A stretch of 30,852 bases of DNA, taken from positions 1 to 30,852 of the IMG/VR virus record IMGVR_UViG_3300005663_000155; one strand, written 5' to 3'. Origin of the DNA: a virus. The translations under genes were made by a program, and so were the position numbers. The notes beneath the pieces are model-generated. The model made no database searches. It had not been told where the DNA came from and saw nothing but the letters and a program-made list of their open reading frames with translations. Positions 26,766 to 30,852 of this stretch are shown piece after piece (positions within the stretch are counted from its first letter, which is position 1; the number at the start of each line of letters is the position of its first letter).

Positions 26766-27416
26766 ATGTCGCATCAAGATCATTTTGACAGGAATACTCA
26801 CAAGGGCCGCGCCCTGGATGACGGTTCTCTTGGCGTGTTCGCCAATGCCCTTCTCCAGATCACGGGTGTTGTGGTGGACGGTGAGACCGTTACGGTGGGA
26901 GCTGAAGTCTACGAGTTCGATGATGACGCAAGCGTGGTCGCGGGCAATATCCTGGTCGACGTTACCGGTGACCTGACTGCAGCGAACGCTTTGGCCAAGC
27001 TCACACTGGCCATCAACGCCAGCGGCAAGAGCGGCGTCCGTGCAGAGGACCCGGTTGACGGTGTCAACATGGATCTGATCGCTCAGAAGGCCCACGACAA
27101 CGTGTCCGCAAACGTCGCCCTGGCCGAGACTATCGGCAATGGGGCCATCGACACGGCTATGCAGTTCGGCAAGAAGGGCACCCCGCCTATGAAGCTCACG
27201 CGCAGCCCGAGTGCCCTTGAGGTAGTCGCCGGTCGCATGAAGTGGTTTTTCGACCGTGAGGTCAGTGCGGTTCAGGTCCATGTCCGCACCACAGCGGGCG
27301 TTGTGAAGGCCTGGGACGGCGGAGACGGCTTCAACGACACCGAGGTCACGCTCGACAACGGTGGGGCCGTCGACTGGGTGGCCACCGACCGAGTTACGCT
27401 CGACGCGGTTCTATAA
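26766..27416 (+). CDS. Probable head decoration or structural protein, 216 aa
   Basis: The ATG at 26766 follows GGAGGAG. Beta-rich blocks (TGVVVDGETVTVG, EVYEFDDD, NILVDVTGDL) precede ANALAKLTLAINASGKS, a pattern I associate with phage structural domains. The second half is also beta-rich (VSAVQVHVRTTAGVVKAW, TDRVTLDAVL). Placement directly after the capsid gene and high-expression codons fit a decoration protein or minor head protein. The specific role is inferred. Confidence 0.55.
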   Translation: MSHQDHFDRNTHKGRALDDGSLGVFANALLQITGVVVDGETVTVGAEVYEFDDDASVVAGNILVDVTGDLTAANALAKLTLAINASGKSGVRAEDPVDGVNMDLIAQKAHDNVSANVALAETIGNGAIDTAMQFGKKGTPPMKLTRSPSALEVVAGRMKWFFDREVSAVQVHVRTTAGVVKAWDGGDGFNDTEVTLDNGGAVDWVATDRVTLDAVL

Positions 27417-27446
27417 GGCTCGATCTAGGGGGGTGGAGTCTGGGTG

Positions 27447-27472
27447 TCAGGCCTGCTATATTGCGGGCCTGA
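27447..27472 (+). terminator. Hairpin before 27508
   Basis: TCAGGCCTGC pairs with GCGGGCCTGA (10 pairs, one T-G) around a TATATT loop. TTT appears eight bases later. A terminator or processing site is likely between the structural subunits and the low-level neck genes. Confidence 0.45.
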
Positions 27473-27507
27473 TGTCCGTTTAACCCACTAAAAGAGGAGG
27501 AGACGCG

Positions 27508-27951
27508 ATGGGCATGGTGAAACTGGAGCTGGCACGCGCCAAGAATTACACGCTGGTGATCCCCGCGGGGCACAGGAAGGGCGTTGCCCAGTCATTCCAC
27601 GAGGGTAAGGAATACATGGTCGACGATGCGACCGCCGAAGTTCTCCTATCCAAAGTCGACCCCTTGGGCAATGATGTATTCAGGATCGTGATGGACGAGC
27701 CTGAGGAGCCTGCCGAGGAAGAGGAGGTAATATCCCTGGTCGAGAAAAAGACGGCCGAGGCCAAGCATCGAAAAGAGGCGAAGGCCAGGAAGACAAAGGC
27801 CAGGAAAAAGGGCAAGGGCAAGACGCTGGACGTTGAGAATATGCAGATCACCTCGAAGCCCAGCAAGCGCAAGAAGAAAAAGCCTGCAGCCGAGGGAGGT
27901 GACTCTGAAGATGCTGGTGGGGACCTCCCGTCTGAACTGATTGAAGTATGA
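27508..27951 (+). CDS. Hypothetical head-region protein with Lys-rich tail, 147 aa
   Basis: The ATG at 27508 follows GAGGAGGAG. The first 60 residues form a compact domain (YTLVIPAGHRKGVAQSF, KEYMVDDATAEVLLSKV). Acidic residues 65-80 are followed by a very Lys/Arg-rich region (AKHRKEAKARKTKARKKGKG) and KRKKKKP, then an acidic end. The basic stretch could bind packaged DNA. A short N-terminal domain of similar pattern, K-x-R/E-L-x-R-x-x-x-Y/C-T, occurs in the gene at 29791. Function unknown. Confidence 0.55.
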   Translation: MGMVKLELARAKNYTLVIPAGHRKGVAQSFHEGKEYMVDDATAEVLLSKVDPLGNDVFRIVMDEPEEPAEEEEVISLVEKKTAEAKHRKEAKARKTKARKKGKGKTLDVENMQITSKPSKRKKKKPAAEGGDSEDAGGDLPSELIEV

Positions 27952-27969
27952 CCTGAGGGGGTTCTGTAG

Positions 27970-28722
27970 ATGGCGAAGCTCGCCAGTGTCGAAGATTTGC
28001 GGCGACGGGGTGGGTTTAAGTCTCTCGACGACCTGCTCGAAACGCTGGCCTCCTACCTGGAGGCCGCTACCTTTCATCTGGCAGAGTCCCTGCGCATCGA
28101 CACGTTCGACCGAACTGACGACAACGCCGACATATTCTACCTCGACTCCAATGAGGAGCCGTTCGTTACGGGGGGCGGCGCTGGTCTGCGCAGTCACGGG
28201 CATGAGCACCACACCACACACCATCACTCTGATGCCCATGGATTTCCCAAGCTATACCTGCGCAATGCGTTCGTGGACAATGACCAGACGAACTTCCCGG
28301 TGCTCATCGAGCGGGCGCTGAACCACGAGGACTTCTCGGGGACCGAGCCGCTGCAGACCATCGAGGTGCCCCAGGTGGCGATCAATTTCGAGAAGGCCAT
28401 CCTGACGATCACCGACTCCGATACCCTTATCTCGAAGCTGTTTATCGGGCCCCACGTGGACCGTGAATTCTTGCGTGTGAGTTACACGTCAGGCTTCACG
28501 ACCAAGAATGAGGCGGATGGCTTTGGCAAGATATTCAAGGGTGTGCCAGGCTGGCTTGAGGAGGCCGCGATACTCACGGCGCTCAAGTTGTTCGGGACGA
28601 CCGGTAAGTGCTCGAAAGAAGATGCGGCCCGGTGTCTGGCGCTCTCCCTGATGCTGCCACAGTTCCTCGACAAGCATATCCGATTCGTGCCGAACGCCAG
28701 GAAGCCGATCAACTATCCATGA
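27970..28722 (+). CDS. Head-tail connector candidate with His-rich loop, 250 aa
   Basis: The position after the capsid genes and before the virion morphogenesis gene is that of the gp6-like connector. N-terminal helices fit the family (LASVEDLRRRGGFKSLDDLLETL, YLEAATFHLAESL), and a C-terminal helix with VPGWLEEAAILTALKLF is typical of adaptor proteins. Residues about 76-92 are an exposed His cluster (SHGHEHHTTHHHSDAHG) that could bind metal. The ribosome-binding site is GGGGG. Confidence 0.55.
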   Translation: MAKLASVEDLRRRGGFKSLDDLLETLASYLEAATFHLAESLRIDTFDRTDDNADIFYLDSNEEPFVTGGGAGLRSHGHEHHTTHHHSDAHGFPKLYLRNAFVDNDQTNFPVLIERALNHEDFSGTEPLQTIEVPQVAINFEKAILTITDSDTLISKLFIGPHVDREFLRVSYTSGFTTKNEADGFGKIFKGVPGWLEEAAILTALKLFGTTGKCSKEDAARCLALSLMLPQFLDKHIRFVPNARKPINYP

Positions 28723-28740
28723 TAAAGACAGGGGGATAGC

Positions 28741-29226
28741 ATGGGCGAGTTTATCGGTGCCGAGATTAAAGGGGGCAAGGCTCTCGAAGTGTTCTTCAGG
28801 CGGCTGGGGGACCAGCTCACCAGTGAGCAGGTGCTGGATACGGTGGGGGCCTTGTTGCTCGATAGGCATCGGAAGCGGTTCCTGGACGAGGTGAACCCTG
28901 ATGGGGTGCCCTGGGAGCCGAGCATCGCTGGCTTTTTCCGTAGGGGAGAGGGCGACACCGGCACCCTGTTTGACACCGGGTCTCTATTCAACAGCATTGA
29001 CCTGTTCAGGAAGTCTTCGAACGTCAGGTCTATTGGCGTGAACCCGTCGACCCGAAACAGGGAGACCGGTGAGCCGGTGGAGAATTACGCTCTGATACAC
29101 CAGCTCGGGCTGGAAGGCCAGCCGAAGCGTGAGTTCCTGGGGTTCGGCGCAGATGACGGGTCGGCTGTGGAGGCCGTGATGCTGTCACTATTCAAGCGAG
29201 CCGCTAGAGCCGCGAGGACGAGGTAA
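28741..29226 (+). CDS. Phage virion morphogenesis (neck/tail completion) protein, 161 aa
   Basis: It matches the P2 gpS / Mu gpG type pattern: a helical N-terminus, RFLDEVNPDGVPWEP, then LFDTGSLFNSIDLF and IGVNPSTRNRE. ALIHQLGLEGQPKREFLGF is the family's H-Q-x-G ... R-x-F-L-G end. It is followed by the tail terminator candidate, consistent with the neck order. It acts in joining head to tail. Confidence 0.75.
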   Translation: MGEFIGAEIKGGKALEVFFRRLGDQLTSEQVLDTVGALLLDRHRKRFLDEVNPDGVPWEPSIAGFFRRGEGDTGTLFDTGSLFNSIDLFRKSSNVRSIGVNPSTRNRETGEPVENYALIHQLGLEGQPKREFLGFGADDGSAVEAVMLSLFKRAARAARTR

Positions 29227-29727
29227 ATGGCTAACCCGGTTGACGATGCGATTCAGGATCTGATTACCAAGATCAATGCCCTGCCCGAGGTCCAGGATAA
29301 GACCCTGTATGTGTACACCCAGGAGAAGCTCCTGAGTGACTTGGAGGGGGTAGAATTCCCGGCCGTAGGGGTGATCTATAGCGGCATGGTCAAGGTCGGT
29401 GAGCAGAAGCAGGGGCGGACTCAGATGCTTTCAGCGGACGTGGTGTTGACCATGGGTGACTTGTGCGAGGCCACGTATGGTGACGCTGACGAGAAGCCCG
29501 CGGCCACAGAGTTACTGGACAAGATTCGTAACCAGATCATCGCTGAATGTGAGACGGCCCCTGGGGGCCATAAATGGTGGTTTCAATTCGAGGTCCCTGC
29601 ATATTTGACGATCACCCGGTCGACGAGCACGGACACGGCCAAAGGAAAGGCCCAGATTCTAATGTATGTACAGCGCTGGTCTACCCGCGTGATAGTGGGC
29701 ATCGGGGCTGTGACTGCAAGCACCTAG
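29227..29727 (+). CDS. Tail terminator / minor tail protein candidate, 166 aa
   Basis: The ATG at 29227 is one base after the previous stop. It has helix-strand alternation of tail terminators (DAIQDLITKINALPEV, EFPAVGVIYSGMV, MLSADVVLTMGD, ATELLDKIRNQIIAEC). Its place between the morphogenesis protein and the tail tube candidate supports the role of ending tail-tube growth. No diagnostic residue motif. Confidence 0.5.
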   Translation: MANPVDDAIQDLITKINALPEVQDKTLYVYTQEKLLSDLEGVEFPAVGVIYSGMVKVGEQKQGRTQMLSADVVLTMGDLCEATYGDADEKPAATELLDKIRNQIIAECETAPGGHKWWFQFEVPAYLTITRSTSTDTAKGKAQILMYVQRWSTRVIVGIGAVTAST

Positions 29728-29729
29728 GC

Positions 29730-29766
29730 GTCCACACGTGTGGACAAGCGGGCTAATTAGTTCTAG
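29730..29766. promoter_or_regulatory. Palindrome copy 5 plus conserved downstream module
   Basis: The perfect GTCCACACGTGTGGAC (29730-29745) lies two bases after the upstream stop. After five bases comes GGCTAATTAGTTCTAG (29751-29766), identical to 23619-23634. It precedes the gene at 29791. Confidence 0.65.
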
Positions 29767-29790
29767 TTTCTACCCTGGAGGATTGCTGAA

Positions 29791-30003
29791 ATGATCAAGG
29801 TAAGGCTCACCAGGGGCTGCACGGTCAGTGGGATATTGCACCCGCGCGGTACGATCATCGAGGTAGAGAATTACATTGCCGAGCGCATGGAGAAGAGGGG
29901 CGTGGGAGAGCCGCTGGTTAGCGGTTTAATACTTCCATCGTCAATCCGGAAATCGAAGAAAGGCAAGCCTAAGAAACAGCAACGCGACCACGAGGGGGAT
30001 TAA
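29791..30003 (+). CDS. Small basic hypothetical protein, 70 aa
   Basis: The ATG at 29791 follows GGAGGATT. A compact N-terminal part (MIKVRLTRGCTVSGIL, GTIIEVENYIAERM) precedes a Lys-rich tail (RKSKKGKPKKQQRDHEG). Domain layout, folded head then Lys-rich tail, parallels the 27508 gene. Function unknown. It lies just before the tail tube candidate and after an operator-like site. Confidence 0.55.
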   Translation: MIKVRLTRGCTVSGILHPRGTIIEVENYIAERMEKRGVGEPLVSGLILPSSIRKSKKGKPKKQQRDHEGD

Positions 30004-30006
30004 AAC

Positions 30007-30708
30007 ATGGCAGGTCAAACTTGCGTAGTAACGCAGTATTTTAGTGGTCAGGGCCCAGTGCTCCTGGCAACGCGCGATCCCAGTACAGGAGCCCCCGAGG
30101 GTTTTCTGCCCGTGGGGAACGTGTCGTCCTTGGTCATCGCAATCGAGCGCGAGGAGTTTGAGCACAAAGAGTCCTGCTCAGGGGCCCGTGCCATCGACCT
30201 CACGATCACCCAGGAAATTTCCGCGACCGTCACCATGGTGATGGAGTCGATCAACAAGGAAAACCTGGCGCTCGCCCTGTTCGGCACCGAGGCAGTGATT
30301 GCCGGGGCGTCGGTGGTTACCGAGAACATCATCGCGCGCCTCGACAAGTTCGTGCCGCTGGCCCATATCAAGGTCAGTATGGTGGTCGTGACGGGCGCGG
30401 CGGGTACACCTGTCTTCGTGCTGGACACGGACTACACCGTGAATCTGGAGTTCGGCACTATCTGTCCTCTGAGCACGGGGGCGATTACCGAGGATTTACC
30501 TCTTGAGGTCGATTATGATTTCGCCTCCCAGGAGGAGGTCCAGGCTATCACCTCCAGCACGCCGCCCGAGCGGGCGATGCGCTTCGAGGGGTTGAACACT
30601 GCCGCAGACCCGAACAAGGAGCTGTTGGTCGACGTGTTCCGGTTCGCGGCAGCGCCGCTCGCGCGCCGGAGCGCAGGTCGACGCCCGGATCGCGAATCTC
30701 CAAGCTGA
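30007..30708 (+). CDS. Tail tube protein candidate, C-terminus replaced at a join
   Basis: The ATG at 30007 starts a protein of beta-rich tail tube character (LPVGNVSSLVIAIER, EFEHKESCSGARAIDLT, ITQEISATVTMVMESI and VDYDFASQEEVQAITS), with RFEGLNTAADPN near the end, a tube-family type segment. The authentic phage sequence probably ends between 30628 and 30682. Beyond that, the frame reads Arg-rich nonsense (APLARRSAGRRPDRESPS) before the stop at 30706-30708. The upstream ribosome-binding site is weak (GAGGGGG). Confidence 0.6.
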   Translation: MAGQTCVVTQYFSGQGPVLLATRDPSTGAPEGFLPVGNVSSLVIAIEREEFEHKESCSGARAIDLTITQEISATVTMVMESINKENLALALFGTEAVIAGASVVTENIIARLDKFVPLAHIKVSMVVVTGAAGTPVFVLDTDYTVNLEFGTICPLSTGAITEDLPLEVDYDFASQEEVQAITSSTPPERAMRFEGLNTAADPNKELLVDVFRFAAAPLARRSAGRRPDRESPS

Positions 30709-30852
30709 GCACGCTGCGGGCGTCCGGCCGATTTGGCAAAAGTGCCAGTTCTTTCAGCTCGTCCTCGAAGCGGCTGCTCGACAGCAACACGCCGTCGGCG
30801 TCGAAGGCGTACGTTTCGCCGCTCGCCCCGGGCCGCGCGACGTTGAGGATCT
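30662..30852 (-). CDS. Foreign bacterial gene fragment, sensor-like, both ends cut
   Basis: On the - strand an open frame reads GETYAFDADGVLLSSSRFED, then LPNRPDARSVLSLEIRDPG. This is a periplasmic sensor or kinase-type segment resembling proteins I associate with planctomycete-like bacteria. Codons are GC-rich with NNC/NNG endings, unlike the adjacent phage genes, and it is the only - strand coding signal in the window. It has neither start nor stop here. It probably marks an assembly or cloning chimera. The exact join (30628-30682) and the family are inferred. Confidence 0.45.

Overview
The window is a stretch of a tailed double-stranded DNA bacteriophage genome (Caudoviricetes), or a prophage of one. 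Every confident protein gene lies on the + strand. Genes are mostly small and packed with 1-4 base stop/start overlaps (ATGA, TGATG, GTGA). A canonical head-assembly gene order is present. The host looks Gram-negative: there is a membrane-anchored lytic transglycosylase and two proteins with export signals, but nothing names the host genus. Base composition is moderately GC-rich by eye. No integrase, CI-type repressor, terminase, tail tape measure or fibre gene is visible, so both the lifestyle and the ends of the genome lie outside this window.

Layout. (1) 1-1431: the end of an upstream gene and three unknown genes. (2) 1432-1724: a gene-free control region with hairpins, two copies of a palindromic operator-like site (one degenerate) and a sigma70-like promoter. 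(3) 1725-8534: about 27 small genes read as one transcription unit, nearly all unknown. Recognisable among them are a MazG-like nucleotide pyrophosphohydrolase, several small Cys-rich proteins and a run of tiny single-helix membrane proteins. (4) 8535-8609: an unusual tRNA-Ile(GAU). (5) 8647-9890: a secreted Gly/Pro-rich protein and an unknown protein. (6) 9887-14972: nucleotide metabolism, nuclease, lysis and regulation. This part holds a nucleoside 2-deoxyribosyltransferase-like enzyme, a two-helix membrane protein (holin candidate), a DnaQ-fold exonuclease, a membrane-anchored SLT transglycosylase, a dNMP kinase, a zinc-ribbon/winged-helix DNA-binding protein and a CsrA-like protein. (7) 15005-18348: family A DNA polymerase, then a separately promoted, codon-optimised zinc/OB-fold-like protein closed by a hairpin. 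(8) 18472-30660: portal, MuF head protein fused to a Zeta-toxin-type kinase domain, an envelope-type protein, a Cys-motif protein, XkdF-type prohead protease, scaffold-like protein, major capsid protein, probable decoration protein, connector, virion morphogenesis/neck protein, tail terminator candidate and tail tube candidate. (9) About 30660-30852: foreign-looking sequence coding on the - strand, probably a chimeric join.

How it works together. Region 3 plus the nucleotide enzymes would prepare precursors for the phage polymerase. The wHTH and CsrA-like proteins are candidate transcriptional and post-transcriptional switches. The head cluster builds the capsid, and the MuF-Zeta protein could carry a toxin-like kinase in the particle.

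The most unexpected signal is a 16-bp perfect palindrome, GTCCACACGTGTGGAC, found at five intergenic points (plus one degenerate copy) and nowhere that I noticed inside genes. Two of the copies carry an identical downstream module, suggesting a phage-wide operator/promoter system similar in concept to dispersed repressor sites.
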